Source of the DNA: C7867-002 sp964637485
GTDB lineage: Bacteria > Patescibacteriota > Minisyncoccia > Phycocordibacterales > PALSA-1337
Assembly (NCBI GenBank): GCA_964637485.1
Contig: CAZWUU010000002.1
Span: 1 to 36,330, forward strand
Length of the DNA stretch: 36,330 nt
Reading direction: 5' to 3'
In this document: positions 16,241-25,081 of the stretch, in pieces
Layout of the letters: each line of letters begins with the position of its first letter
Numbering within the stretch: position 1 is the first letter of the stretch
Notes under the pieces: generated by a model
Seen by the model: the letters and a program-made list of their open reading frames with translations, nothing else
The model's database searches: none
Told to the model about the DNA's origin: nothing
Translations under genes and position numbers: made by a program

Positions 16241-17299
16241 TTATTCGTTTATTTTCTCTTTTATCTTTTTTAATATTTCGCTTCTTATGTCAGCGTTTTC
16301 CTTCAAAAACTGTCGAGTGGCATCATAACCTCTTCCGAGTTTTACCTCACCGTATGAATACGAAGCGCCAGAATGCGATACTATATCATATTTTTCTCCC
16401 AAGGCTATGATCTCGCCTTCTTGTGATATGCCTTCGTTATACATGAGATCAAACTCGGTCTGTCGAAACGGCGCAGCGACTTTATTTTTTACCACCTTTA
16501 CTCTTACTCTGCCTCCCATGATTTCTTCGCCCTTCTTGATCTGAGCAATTCTTCTGATATCCAATCTGACTGAGGAATAGAATTTCAACGCTTTACCTCC
16601 TGGAGTTGTCTCAGGATTACCAAACATGACACCGATCTGCATCCTTATCTGGTTTATAAATATGACAACAGTCTTTGATTTTGCGACGATTGATGTCAGT
16701 TTTCTGAGTGCCTGAGACATGAGTCTGGCCTGAGATCCGACATGAAAAGCCCCCATGTCTCCCTCTATTTCAGCTTTCGGAGTAAGAGCCGCAACGGAAT
16801 CAATAACTACGACATCCATGTTCCCTGTTCTTATGAGACTTTCGACGATTTCCAATGCCTGCTCGCCAGTATCTGGTTGAGAAATGAGTAAGTCCTCCAC
16901 CTTCACGCCCAATTTCTTTGCATAATCAGGATCCATGGCATGTTCAGCGTCGATAAAAGCACACATTCCACCTTTTTTCTGAGCTTCGGCGACCACATGT
17001 AAAGCCAGGGTAGTTTTTCCAGAAGATTCTGGACCGAATATTTCTATGACTCGGCCTCTTGGCAGACCGCCGATTCCGAGTGCAGCATCCAGACCGAGTG
17101 AACCCGTCGATATCGCTCCTATGTTTACCTTCGGCTTATCACCGAGCCGCATTATTGCCTCTTCACCGAACTTCACTCTGATCGCATCGAGAGCGCTTTT
17201 TACATCCTCCAGTGAGCGTGGTTTATCCGCACTCTTAGACAGAACTGAATCTGGGATTTTTTTTGATTCAGATTTTGCCTGTGTTTTCTTTGCTATCAT
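16241..17299 (-). CDS. recA: Recombinase RecA
   Basis: RecA forms the ATP-dependent filament on single-stranded DNA for homologous recombination and SOS induction. The 352-residue product is full-length. It has an N-terminal extension rich in Lys/Ser (1-30), Walker A GPESSGKT (89-96), the DNA-binding loop region (GAFHVGSQARLMSQALRKLT), FINQIRMQIGVMFGNPETTP for loop 1, and the conserved GGRVRVKVVKNKVAAPFRQ. The C-terminus is short, without a strongly acidic tail. It sits 4 bp after rpsR and 1 bp before efp, which implies co-transcription with ribosomal-protein and ssb genes. That linkage of repair and translation genes is notable but not unique. Confidence 0.97.
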   Translation of the reverse strand: MIAKKTQAKSESKKIPDSVLSKSADKPRSLEDVKSALDAIRVKFGEEAIMRLGDKPKVNIGAISTGSLGLDAALGIGGLPRGRVIEIFGPESSGKTTLALHVVAEAQKKGGMCAFIDAEHAMDPDYAKKLGVKVEDLLISQPDTGEQALEIVESLIRTGNMDVVVIDSVAALTPKAEIEGDMGAFHVGSQARLMSQALRKLTSIVAKSKTVVIFINQIRMQIGVMFGNPETTPGGKALKFYSSVRLDIRRIAQIKKGEEIMGGRVRVKVVKNKVAAPFRQTEFDLMYNEGISQEGEIIALGEKYDIVSHSGASYSYGEVKLGRGYDATRQFLKENADIRSEILKKIKEKINE

Positions 17300-17303
17300 A
17301 TTT

Positions 17304-17507
17304 TTATCTAGCTACGTATGGCAACAATCCCATAAAGCGTGCTCTCTTTACTGCCGTTGCCAGCTGTCTCTGATACTTTGCAGATATCTGAGATCGCTTT
17401 CGGCTGATAAGTCGGCCGTGCGGATTGAGAAATTTCTTAAGGATTTCTGTATCCTTATAATCGATTTGCTTTATATTGTGTTGACTGAAATAACACTGTT
17501 TCTTCAT
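17304..17507 (-). CDS. rpsR: 30S ribosomal protein S18 (bS18)
   Basis: bS18 binds S6 on the platform of the small subunit. The 67-residue product has the family core: IDYKDTEILKKFLNPHGRLI, then SRKRSQISAKYQRQLATAVK and RARFMGLLPYV. The N-terminus (KKQCYFSQHN) keeps only a single Cys, so the zinc-binding form is absent. The gene order rpsF-ssb-rpsR is the usual bacterial one. No Shine-Dalgarno is seen. Confidence 0.95.
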   Translation of the reverse strand: MKKQCYFSQHNIKQIDYKDTEILKKFLNPHGRLISRKRSQISAKYQRQLATAVKRARFMGLLPYVAR

Positions 17508-17527
17508 GTAATTTGATTTATTTTCTT

Positions 17528-17968
17528 TTAAAATGGTATGTCATCCGGGTTAATATCATCCTGAGGATATTCGATGGTCTCCGCTGATGATTCCTTGCCC
17601 TCTTCTTTGGGATTCTTTGACGTTCCACTTCCGCCAGAACCGCCTTTTGTCCCGAATTGAACATTATCAGCAATGATTTCTGTCCTGTATTTTTTTGTGC
17701 CATCTGGAGCGTCCCATGAACGGGTCTGTATCCTGCCCTCCACGAGAGCCTGTGCTCCCTTTCTCAAATACTGACCGCACAATTCGCCCAATTTAGCGAA
17801 TGCGACGATGTTGTGATAATCGGTAGATTCTTGTCTGGCTCCATTCTTGTCTTTGTATATCCTGTTCGTAGCCAAACTAAAACTTACTACCTTTGTTCCT
17901 GAAGGCAAAGCCCTGACTTCAGGATCTCTGGTTAGGTTTCCTATAATATATGCTTTGTTTAGGTACAT
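17528..17968 (-). CDS. ssb: Single-stranded DNA-binding protein
   Basis: SSB coats single-stranded DNA and recruits repair and replication proteins. The 146-residue product has an OB-fold (1-105, MYLNKAYIIGNLTRDPEVRA at its start, VVSFSLATNR, DYHNIVAFAKLGE, KGAQALVEGRIQTRSW). A Gly/Ser/Glu-rich linker (about 107-135) follows. The acidic tip INPDDIPF at the C-terminus is the classical partner-docking tail. It lies between rpsF (16 bp) and rpsR (20 bp). Confidence 0.96.
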   Translation of the reverse strand: MYLNKAYIIGNLTRDPEVRALPSGTKVVSFSLATNRIYKDKNGARQESTDYHNIVAFAKLGELCGQYLRKGAQALVEGRIQTRSWDAPDGTKKYRTEIIADNVQFGTKGGSGGSGTSKNPKEEGKESSAETIEYPQDDINPDDIPF

Positions 17969-17984
17969 GGTTATTGGTTATTTA

Positions 17985-18488
17985 TTAAACCTCCTTGACC
18001 ATTTCATCGATGCTTTTGTCCATCTCCTCTATTGTAGCAGGCGGTTCTGTAGTATCCTCCTTTTTCGACACGACGCTTTCCACCTGTCCTTCAGGTTTTC
18101 TGCTTATAGAAGCAGCGACGATCGATGCCCTTTTGCCCAAATACGTATTTTCTCTCGTAGCAGTAGTGATAAGTATTCTCAAGACTGAAGACATGGCCTC
18201 GATCTGATTCTTGATGACATTCGTTTTGTCGGTACTTGCCTCGAATTTTATCCAACCAAAGTAGGCCTGGTCGTATTTTTCATATGAACCAGACACGGTC
18301 TTTTTCCTCATCGTATAGGCAAGCTGTTCCTGACGAGGTGCTTCCTCGGCTATTATTTCTGAGCCGTTTTTGATAATTATTTCTCGAAGCGCAAGGTTTT
18401 CTGATTCAACCCTGTCTTCCGGTATTCCTGCAAGGAGATAACCGACTTCATAGACCGATAAACGATCCGCAAATTTATTTTCGCTCAT
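17985..18488 (-). CDS. rpsF: 30S ribosomal protein S6 (bS6)
   Basis: bS6 pairs with S18 on 16S rRNA. The 167-residue product is longer than the usual ~95-135. The ferredoxin-like core (about 10-110) has SVYEVGYLLAGIPEDRV, EEAPRQEQLAYTMRKKTVSG, YDQAYFGWIKFEAS and LRILITTATRE. A ~50-residue charged extension (about 120-167) ends in acidic helices. It is the first gene of rpsF-ssb-rpsR-recA-efp. The upstream region contains two small stems (18507-18527 and 18529-18551) that could form a leader, but no confident promoter was found. Confidence 0.93.
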   Translation of the reverse strand: MSENKFADRLSVYEVGYLLAGIPEDRVESENLALREIIIKNGSEIIAEEAPRQEQLAYTMRKKTVSGSYEKYDQAYFGWIKFEASTDKTNVIKNQIEAMSSVLRILITTATRENTYLGKRASIVAASISRKPEGQVESVVSKKEDTTEPPATIEEMDKSIDEMVKEV

Positions 18489-18700
18489 AGTTTTTTGTGC
18501 AAGTGATCTCGAGTGACTATTTCGAGAACCCGATTGTATATTACTTTCGGGACTTACAACTATTATTACTAATATGCGGAGACTAACACGATTTTATACT
18601 CTGCGCAAGAGAACCTCATGGAGGTAATCGCAAGTTATCAAACCAGTCATATATAAAGACTAAATAATATATAAATAATCAATAAACTGTCCCGTCAACG
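18489..18700 (-). promoter_or_regulatory. rpsF upstream region with two stem-loops
   Basis: No gene is seen. On the minus strand two stems stand before rpsF: CCCGA/TCGGG (18551-18529) and TCTCGA/TCGAGA (18527-18507). A TATAAA lies further upstream (near 18598) without a matching -35. An S6-S18 autoregulatory leader is possible by position, but I cannot match its known consensus. A short CCTCCATGAGG palindrome occurs near 18620. Confidence 0.25.
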
Positions 18701-20134
18701 CTATTTTCGAAGAAATAGTGGTTTTTCTGGCATTTTACCATCCCTTATCAGGGTCATGATGTTTTCAGAAGTATCTGGCAAAACCGCTCGGAGCATGAAG
18801 GCAATCTTATATATCTCACACCCGAGAAGCGCAATCATGGACTTCCCTTTTTCTGCATCATTCTTTATGACCTTGAAGGGCTCTTCCTTTTGAATGATTT
18901 TGTCGGTCTCCTGAATTTTATTCCAAACAACATCACAATATTCCTTCAGATTGAACGATTCGAGAGCTGGCAGTTTACCTGTATCTACAGATTTCCAATC
19001 TATACTCACCTTATTATCGATAGCCATTTTCATGACTCTAGACACCAAATTACCCAATCCGTTTGCCAGACCAGAATTGTAGGCGTCCTTGAATAGCTGT
19101 TTTGAAAACGGCGAATCTTCGAATGGATGTAGCTCTCTGGATACATAATATCGTAAAGCGTCCTTTCCATACTCCTCGACTATTTCCTTGGGATCTACAG
19201 TATTGCCGAGAGACTTGGACATCTTCATGCCTCCCTCGCCTGTAATAAATCCATCGATTACTATCGTCTTACTATTTGGCAAACCTGCCGCCATAAGCAT
19301 GGCTTGCCACATTGCTGACTGCTGTCTCAGATTGTCTTTGCCACAATACTGAACTACGTTTTCCGCCCTTACCCAATATTCATCAAATTTTTTACTGTCA
19401 CCCGGCCACCCTGTGGCTGAAACATAATTGACCAAGGCGTCAAACCAAACATACATGACCTGAGTGTCATCTCCAGGGACCGGGACTCCCCACGGCATCT
19501 TATTGGCTAGTCGAGATATGCTGAAATCTTCCAGTCCATTTTCTACGAACTTCTTTATTTCATTAAATCTAAAATCGGGGATCACGAAGTCAGGCCTACT
19601 TTCGTAGAATGCGAGCAACTTATCTGCGAAGGCGCTGAACTTGAAAAAGTAATTCTCTTCCTTTATGGTTTCCAGTTCTTGAAGCGGGTGCAGAGGGCAA
19701 CGATCATTTTCAAGTTCTGATTCGGTTTTTTCCAATTCACATCCGACACAATATTTCACCGAATAATTTTTCTTATATATGTAGCCATTCTTATCTACTC
19801 TGCGCCAAAACTCCTGCGCCGCTTCGACATGATGCTTATCGGTAGTACGAATAAAATTTACTTCCGGCATTATGCCGAGCATTTCTATAAGATTCTCGAA
19901 TTTCTGTGCGGCGGAGTCGCAATATTCCTGCGGAGAAAGATTGTTTTCGACAGCCTTCCTGTAGATTTTCAGGCCATGCTCATCAGTGCCTGTATTGAAA
20001 AATACATCGTATCCGGCCAGCTTCTTCGATCTGGCGATAATATCGGCTCTAATGATTTCCATTGCAAACCCTATATGCGGTTCTGCATTCACATATGGCA
20101 ATGTCGTAGTTATATAAAATTTCTTTGAATTCAT
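18701..20134 (-). CDS. metG: Methionyl-tRNA synthetase
   Basis: Class I synthetase charging tRNA-Met. The 477-residue product has the Rossmann start TTLPYVNAEPHIGFAMEI, where the HIGH motif reads HIGF (20-23). A zinc knuckle with CVGC and CPLH follows, then the WFDALVNYVSATGWP region, KMSKS (GMKMSKSLGN), and an anticodon-binding helical domain ending around residue 475. The C-terminal dimerisation/tRNA-binding domain of longer MetRS is absent, as in many bacterial forms. It lies 1 bp after the M16 peptidase gene and is probably co-transcribed with it. Confidence 0.95.
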   Translation of the reverse strand: MNSKKFYITTTLPYVNAEPHIGFAMEIIRADIIARSKKLAGYDVFFNTGTDEHGLKIYRKAVENNLSPQEYCDSAAQKFENLIEMLGIMPEVNFIRTTDKHHVEAAQEFWRRVDKNGYIYKKNYSVKYCVGCELEKTESELENDRCPLHPLQELETIKEENYFFKFSAFADKLLAFYESRPDFVIPDFRFNEIKKFVENGLEDFSISRLANKMPWGVPVPGDDTQVMYVWFDALVNYVSATGWPGDSKKFDEYWVRAENVVQYCGKDNLRQQSAMWQAMLMAAGLPNSKTIVIDGFITGEGGMKMSKSLGNTVDPKEIVEEYGKDALRYYVSRELHPFEDSPFSKQLFKDAYNSGLANGLGNLVSRVMKMAIDNKVSIDWKSVDTGKLPALESFNLKEYCDVVWNKIQETDKIIQKEEPFKVIKNDAEKGKSMIALLGCEIYKIAFMLRAVLPDTSENIMTLIRDGKMPEKPLFLRK

Positions 20135-20135
20135 A

Positions 20136-21401
20136 TCAGTATTTTAATATTGACTTGAATGAATCGGCGTCGCTCCTCCCCACCAAGGCCAAATTGAGAT
20201 GTTTATCTACGAATATTTGATTGGCGAGTTTTCTTACATCTTCGGCTGTTACAGACTGAATCTTCCCTAGAATTTCCTTTGGAGTCTCTATCTTGCCCTT
20301 CAGAATCTCCGCCGAACCGGCATATTCTGCTCTGGCTTCCGATGTTTCGAGTTCAAGCATAGTAGTTCCTGATATATAATCCTTGGCTTTTTTCAATTCA
20401 CTTTCTGGCACGAGATCAGTCTTAAACCTAGCGCAAACCTTGAGTATCTCTGTGATTGCTTCCTTAACCCTATTATTGTCCACTCCCGCAGATATAGATA
20501 ATTCGCCATGATCCGTAGAAGGACCGTGATCTGTTTTTATGTAATAACATATTCCCATTTCATCTCGCATTTTAGTAAACAATCTAGAACTCATCCCCTT
20601 GCCCATAACAGTTGCAAGCACAGTCATGGCAGGCAGTCTCTCGTCTGTTATCGGAAATGTTCTAGTAGATATGACCAGATGAGTCTGATCAGTTTCTTTG
20701 AATTTAGAACGCATTTTCGGCACACTCTGTGCTTCCTTGACAGGAAGCTTGGCCTTGCCCTTCTCGGATGAGATGGATGAAAACGCTTTATCTATTTTCT
20801 GGATTATCGTCTTTTCGTCGAATGAGCCGGACACTATCACTATCGTTTTTTCACTGACGTAGTGAGAATTCCTATAGTCGACGATATCTTGTCTTTTGAA
20901 TGATTTTACGGTCTCTTCTGTGCCTGCAATATTCCATCCGGCCGGCTGATCTCCATATAGCAATTCATTCATGATGTCATGAACTTGATACTGTGGAAGG
21001 TCGTTATACATTCGAATCTCTTCTACGATCACACCTTTTTCCTTCTCTATCTCCTGTTCATTCAATAAAGGATCGATATACATGTCAGCCACTACATCCA
21101 GAGCAATATCCAACTTTTTTGCGTCTGCTTTTACCCAATAACCCGTCACTTCCTGACCTGTAAAGGCGTTATAATGCGCCCCTATACTATCCAACTCTCT
21201 GGAAATATCAGACATCTTGGGTCGCTTCGTAGTACCCTTGAATACCATATGCTCTAAGAAGTGTGATATGCCGTTTATCTTCTTAGTTTCGTATTTAGAT
21301 CCGGCCTTGACCATTATGAGAATCGTCACGGAAGGATTATCGGCCATCGGTACCGTCACTACGGTCAACCCATTATCTAAAATAGTTTTATTGAATTGCA
21401 T
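20136..21401 (-). CDS. M16-family zinc peptidase
   Basis: The 421-residue product is an insulinase/mitochondrial-processing-peptidase-like metalloprotease. It has the inverted zinc motif HFLEH (H47, E50, H51) with downstream ligand E127 (VIVEEIRM), and the conserved RxxDxxHA-like C-terminal half with GSFDEKTI and MGKGMSSRLFTKMRDEMG. No signal peptide is seen, so it acts inside the cell or is exported by other means. It heads a short operon with metG. Its ATG follows a TGCTAGAGT -10 by 6 nt, a leaderless layout. Substrate unknown; pairing with MetRS gives no clear clue. Confidence 0.92.
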   Translation of the reverse strand: MQFNKTILDNGLTVVTVPMADNPSVTILIMVKAGSKYETKKINGISHFLEHMVFKGTTKRPKMSDISRELDSIGAHYNAFTGQEVTGYWVKADAKKLDIALDVVADMYIDPLLNEQEIEKEKGVIVEEIRMYNDLPQYQVHDIMNELLYGDQPAGWNIAGTEETVKSFKRQDIVDYRNSHYVSEKTIVIVSGSFDEKTIIQKIDKAFSSISSEKGKAKLPVKEAQSVPKMRSKFKETDQTHLVISTRTFPITDERLPAMTVLATVMGKGMSSRLFTKMRDEMGICYYIKTDHGPSTDHGELSISAGVDNNRVKEAITEILKVCARFKTDLVPESELKKAKDYISGTTMLELETSEARAEYAGSAEILKGKIETPKEILGKIQSVTAEDVRKLANQIFVDKHLNLALVGRSDADSFKSILKY

Positions 21402-21407
21402 GAAAAC

Positions 21408-21416
21408 ACTCTAGCA
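21408..21416 (-). promoter_or_regulatory. Extended -10 promoter of the M16-metG operon
   Basis: Minus strand TGCTAGAGT (TANNNT type), followed by 6 nt and the ATG at 21401. It lies just past the terminator at 21445-21468. Confidence 0.5.
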
Positions 21417-21444
21417 AAAAAGCCCGCAAAATGAAATGAAAAAT

Positions 21445-21468
21445 CCCGCCTCCTATGACAGAGGCGGG
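21445..21468 (-). terminator. Intrinsic terminator downstream of glyS and the putative RNA
   Basis: A perfect 8-bp stem CCCGCCTC / GAGGCGGG, read on the minus strand and followed by ATTTTTCATTTC. Confidence 0.75.
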
Positions 21469-21508
21469 GGTTGATTGTTTGCCGAGTAGCTATCCGAGTC
21501 GCAGGAAG

Positions 21509-21586
21509 CTACAAGGCGGCCGATGCGTTGGCGATATTCTTGTTGAGGCGGATCGAGCGGGCGGTGGGGTCGTGATTATGGCGCAT
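21509..21586 (-). CDS. Candidate 25-residue micro-ORF with unusual codon use
   Basis: The frame reads MRHNHDPTARSIR, then LNKNIANASAAL and TAG. Codons end in C or G in 20 of 24 positions after the ATG, unlike the AT-leaning third positions of neighbouring genes. A GGAG lies 11 nt before the ATG. It is basic and has no membrane helix. It may be an artefact of a structured GC-rich RNA. No family is recognised. Confidence 0.2.
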   Translation of the reverse strand: MRHNHDPTARSIRLNKNIANASAAL

Positions 21587-21659
21587 GTTTCGGGGATCTC
21601 CAGATGCTGTATTCAACAGGATTCCAATGATAGGAAACCGCAAGGAACAGCTGGAAACA

Positions 21660-21687
21660 ATACTAACAAACGACTATATATTTGCAA
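21660..21687 (-). promoter_or_regulatory. Promoter of the putative RNA downstream of glyS
   Basis: Minus strand TTGCAA (21687-21682), 16-nt spacer, TAGTAT (21665-21660) with TGT before it as extended -10. The predicted start is near 21653. Confidence 0.45.
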
Positions 21688-21712
21688 GTGTATTATTTCT
21701 GAACTTTGTATA

Positions 21713-23104
21713 TCAGCCAATCTTGGATTTTATATAATTCACCAAATCTTTTTCGAGGATCCTTTCCTGTTTTCCTGTATCGCGATCTCTTACCGTCACA
21801 CCAGCGCTTTTCTCTATCGTTTCGAAGTCGATCGTCACGCAATACGGAGTGCCTATTTCATCCTGTCGGCGATACCTCTTGCCTATATTGCCATTGTCAT
21901 CAAAATTAACTGCCGGTATCTCCTTTTTTATTTCTGCGTATATTTCTTTGGCTTTCTTTACCAGTTCCGGCTTATTCTTCAAAAGCGGAAATACTGCAAT
22001 TTTATATGGAGCTATTCGCGGTGCGAATTTCATATATACCCTCTTTTCTCCGCCGAGCTCGTCTACAGTATAAGCATTTGTTAAGACAGCCAGAAGCGAC
22101 CTATCGACGCCAAATGACGGCTCTATACAATGCGGGACAAAACGCTCCTTTGTGATTTCATCATAGTAACTCAAATCGACTTTGCTATATTCGCTGTGAC
22201 GCGTAAGGTCATAATCCGTTCGATAGGCCAAACCATACAATTCCTTTCGTCCAAAAGGAAAATCAAATTCAAAATCGATCGTTCTCTTGGAATAAAAAGC
22301 TCGATCTCCATCCGGTATTTCGAGTTCATGCACCCTGTCGACATCCAGTCCGATATCGACATTAAATGCTTTGATCTCCTTTCTGAAATGTTCGAAGGAC
22401 GTAGTCCAATCTTTAGGATTAACAAAATATTCTATTTCCATCTGCTCAAATTCTCTGGACCGGAATAGGAAATCTCTCGGTGCGATTTCGTTTCTGAAGG
22501 CTTTTCCGATCTGCGCCAAGCCGAATGGCAGAGATGGATGTTCTGTATCTAAAACATTTTTAAAATTTACAAACATTCCTTGTGCTGTCTCCGGTCGCAA
22601 ATATGCGATAGACGTGGTGTCTTCTGATGCCCCAACTTGGGTCTTAAACATCATATTAAATTGTTTTGGTACACTCCAATTAACATTCCGACAATTTGGA
22701 CATTCAACACGCGAATTCATTAACATTTCGTGTTGTTTATGAGCATCAGCCGGAATAATTTGAACCTGGCCCGGAGACATTCTTGCTAACAATACATCTG
22801 CTCGATCACGATGTTTGCACTTTGCACATTCAACTAGCGGATCAGAGAAACCACTAGCATGTCCGCTTGCCTCCCAGACTCTCGGATTCATAATGATGGC
22901 GGCATCCATTCCATACATATCATCTCTATCGTCGACAAAACGCTTCCACCAGACATTCTTAATATTGTTTTTCAACATGACTCCGAGATGTCCATAATCC
23001 CATGTACCAGCCAAACCACCGTATATTTCTGAACCCTGAAATATGAAACCTCGCCTCTTGCACAGCGAAACCAACGAATCCATCAATTCTTCGTTTTTAT
23101 TCAT
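21713..23104 (-). CDS. glyS: Glycyl-tRNA synthetase (class II, homodimer type)
   Basis: Charges tRNA-Gly. The 463-residue product is the eukaryote/archaea-like alpha2 form rather than the bacterial alpha2beta2 form. It starts SLVSLCKRRGFIFQGSEIYG, with the motif GTWDYGHLGVMLKNN. The catalytic LRPETAQGMFVNF and RSREFEQMEIEYF follow, with motif 3 in PHCIEPSFGVDRSLLAVL. A CAKC and CPNC pair (about 97-100 and 136-139) could bind zinc. The C-terminal anticodon-binding domain (about 345-460, APYKIAVFPLL) is present. A TAAAAT lies 6 nt before its ATG, a weak leaderless promoter in the 18-bp gap behind the upstream gene. Confidence 0.95.
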   Translation of the reverse strand: MNKNEELMDSLVSLCKRRGFIFQGSEIYGGLAGTWDYGHLGVMLKNNIKNVWWKRFVDDRDDMYGMDAAIIMNPRVWEASGHASGFSDPLVECAKCKHRDRADVLLARMSPGQVQIIPADAHKQHEMLMNSRVECPNCRNVNWSVPKQFNMMFKTQVGASEDTTSIAYLRPETAQGMFVNFKNVLDTEHPSLPFGLAQIGKAFRNEIAPRDFLFRSREFEQMEIEYFVNPKDWTTSFEHFRKEIKAFNVDIGLDVDRVHELEIPDGDRAFYSKRTIDFEFDFPFGRKELYGLAYRTDYDLTRHSEYSKVDLSYYDEITKERFVPHCIEPSFGVDRSLLAVLTNAYTVDELGGEKRVYMKFAPRIAPYKIAVFPLLKNKPELVKKAKEIYAEIKKEIPAVNFDDNGNIGKRYRRQDEIGTPYCVTIDFETIEKSAGVTVRDRDTGKQERILEKDLVNYIKSKIG

Positions 23105-23122
23105 ACGGGCATTTTACTCTAA

Positions 23123-25069
23123 CTATGGAGCTTTGACTACCACGCCGTCTCCAGGCCTAAATGTAGTATCAGTGCTGAAACTTGTAGTGAGATACATCTG
23201 AGCATTTTCGATTGACTCTTTCGTCCAGTTATCGAGGCCTGTCAATCGCGCCTGATTTACAATGATAGGAGACGTGCCTACATGCTCGACTGATGGTTCA
23301 ACTGAGACTTGGAAAGCAACCTCCTTTCGACCAGACGATGATGTATATGTATTTATCCGGCCAACATTCCATGTGACGAGACCGCTGTTACTGTCATATT
23401 TTATATCCTCAGACTGCGGACTCACCTGTCCCGTCCATGTCACATAGGGTGGAAGCGTGGCTGTGACTACGGCATTTGTGACGACATTATTTGTATTGTC
23501 TATAGACCAGACCACGGTATATGTAGAAGTTCTATCTGATACAGGGGGTATCGGGCCTGTGTTTATAAACGGACCACTATTTCTCAAAATTCTTCCTGAC
23601 AGATTTGTTTCAGTTGAGACTTTTATTCGTCTTGCAGTCTCTCCTGTTTTCATAGGTACATTTATATTACTCACGCGGTCACCCGTGGCATAGACTTGGA
23701 TATTAATTTCGGGATTAGTGATATTGCTTAATGCACCTCCAGACTCTGAGGGCGTGACATTGAAAGTAAGATTGCCACTCGCTCCGGCAGAAACCGTCGC
23801 CAATTCGGGGTTGGTTCTCTGATCCCAGATCATATCGTCCGTTCCAGACCTGTAATACCCTCCCCAGCTCGTCACATACGTCTTATCGTAAGCAGAACCA
23901 TCCAAATGAGCTACAATAACCAGATTTTTGACTGTTTCCGGCAGGTTGTTGGCCCATCTGATCCTGACATTTGTGGATTTTCCAAACTTGGCATTCTTAT
24001 CTGCAAGTCCAGTATCACCATCTATAGATATATCCAGGGAAATGAAAGGTTTTCGTATATTTATTTCTTGTTGAACATCCATAAAGGCAGTTCCTATGAT
24101 GTTCGGATTTGTCGGATTACGCGCTCCCACAGAAAAGTTGAATACGCGAAGCTCATCGTCCTCTCCAGTCAAACTGCCAGTCACACTGACCGTCCTCTCT
24201 CCTCCCGGAGGAATGTCACCGATATTCCAAACTGTATTATCTATAGTCAGAGGTTTGAGCGAGGAAGTTTTGAAACTAAAACCGAAAGGATAGACAGCCT
24301 TTACCAAGACATTTTTTATCGTATTCGTAGAATTCGATTTTATATTTAGACGAACATCGAAGCTCTGTCCGGAAATAGTTTCCTTTATTGAATTAATACT
24401 CACCACTATAGGCGAAGCACTGATGAGAACATCGTGGCTGTTTTCCTTGGTAAACACCGATGACGAACCGGCAATTCCGTATGTAACTGTTGCCAATATT
24501 TTCTTCTGTGAGTTTTGCTCTCCGAAGATCACTGATTCGACCGATTTTGATGCCGAACCGCCGGACGGAATGTCGCCCATCACATATCGCACATCTTCGA
24601 GAAGAGTGGTTGTGTCTACAGGATCAGTCGATCCGGCAGGAAATTTTATATGCAGATCGACAGTCTTCAGAGCGACGTTATTTTTATTGATTACTGTAAC
24701 TTCAAACTTGGAAGGGCTTCCTCCGGAAATGGATATGGGCCCTGTTATTTTTATATCTATATTGTCTCCAGAAATAAAATTGGAACCATTAAAGAACATG
24801 TAAGCCCCAGCGCCTACTGCTAGAACACAAAAAACAAAGGATGATATCAAGAGTTTTGTAAAAAAAGACATACCGCGCTTAGAATTATCCTCATATTCCT
24901 GATTTAATACAACCTCCTCCTTTTCTTCTTCTGCCCTGCCCCAATCCCTAGGTAAATCCGACTCCTCGTCGCTGTATCGAAGTTTTCTGTTCGTTTTTAT
25001 TTTCGGAGCATCTCTTTCATACAGAGATTGTTTCAAATCCTCTATTTTGTTTCTTTCATTAGGATCCAT
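23123..25069 (-). CDS. Membrane-anchored DUF11/CARDB-like repeat protein
   Basis: The 648-residue protein has a charged, acidic cytoplasmic N-terminus (about 1-65), one membrane helix (about 68-92, FFTKLLISSFVFCVLAVGAG), and about 550 residues of repeated beta-sandwiches outside. These resemble the DUF11/CARDB-like domains of surface proteins: NVALKTVDLHIKFPAG, VPPVSDRTSTYTVVWSIDN and WNVGRINTYTSSSG. A TTG upstream of the chosen ATG extends the frame by two residues. The ATG is preferred because TATAAT lies exactly 6 nt before it. It sits between recO and glyS. The predicted role is an envelope scaffold; no enzyme motif is seen. Confidence 0.8.
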   Translation of the reverse strand: MDPNERNKIEDLKQSLYERDAPKIKTNRKLRYSDEESDLPRDWGRAEEEKEEVVLNQEYEDNSKRGMSFFTKLLISSFVFCVLAVGAGAYMFFNGSNFISGDNIDIKITGPISISGGSPSKFEVTVINKNNVALKTVDLHIKFPAGSTDPVDTTTLLEDVRYVMGDIPSGGSASKSVESVIFGEQNSQKKILATVTYGIAGSSSVFTKENSHDVLISASPIVVSINSIKETISGQSFDVRLNIKSNSTNTIKNVLVKAVYPFGFSFKTSSLKPLTIDNTVWNIGDIPPGGERTVSVTGSLTGEDDELRVFNFSVGARNPTNPNIIGTAFMDVQQEINIRKPFISLDISIDGDTGLADKNAKFGKSTNVRIRWANNLPETVKNLVIVAHLDGSAYDKTYVTSWGGYYRSGTDDMIWDQRTNPELATVSAGASGNLTFNVTPSESGGALSNITNPEINIQVYATGDRVSNINVPMKTGETARRIKVSTETNLSGRILRNSGPFINTGPIPPVSDRTSTYTVVWSIDNTNNVVTNAVVTATLPPYVTWTGQVSPQSEDIKYDSNSGLVTWNVGRINTYTSSSGRKEVAFQVSVEPSVEHVGTSPIIVNQARLTGLDNWTKESIENAQMYLTTSFSTDTTFRPGDGVVVKAP

Positions 25070-25075
25070 TGCCAA

Positions 25076-25081
25076 ATTATA
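25076..25081 (-). promoter_or_regulatory. -10 promoter of the DUF11-like gene, leaderless layout
   Basis: Minus strand TATAAT (25081-25076), 6 nt before the ATG at 25069. It lies immediately after the recO stop codon. Confidence 0.55.

Larger units (their letters stand above)
21430..21653 (-). ncRNA. Putative structured RNA with a possible GC-rich micro-ORF
   Basis: Between glyS and the M16 gene is a minus-strand unit with promoter, body and terminator. Its 5' end folds: CCAG/CTGG closes the arm, CTGT/ACAG lies inside it, and a GGTTTCC/GGAATCC hairpin (one mismatch) fills it. Further on, a GTAGCT/AGCTAC stem lies at 21486-21512. The central 21509-21586 is GC-rich and encodes a 25-codon frame. 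Similarity to tmRNA, SRP or 5S RNA was not found. It may be RNA only, or an mRNA for a micro-protein. Confidence 0.4.

Noticed and set aside
18489..18600. Known S6-S18 leader motif
   Set aside because: Two stems exist, but the characteristic bulged CCG arrangement could not be matched with confidence; kept only as a low-confidence region.
21430..21653. tmRNA
   Set aside because: No tRNA-like acceptor or T-arm sequence and no tag ending in ALAA was found; the 25-codon frame ends SAAL.
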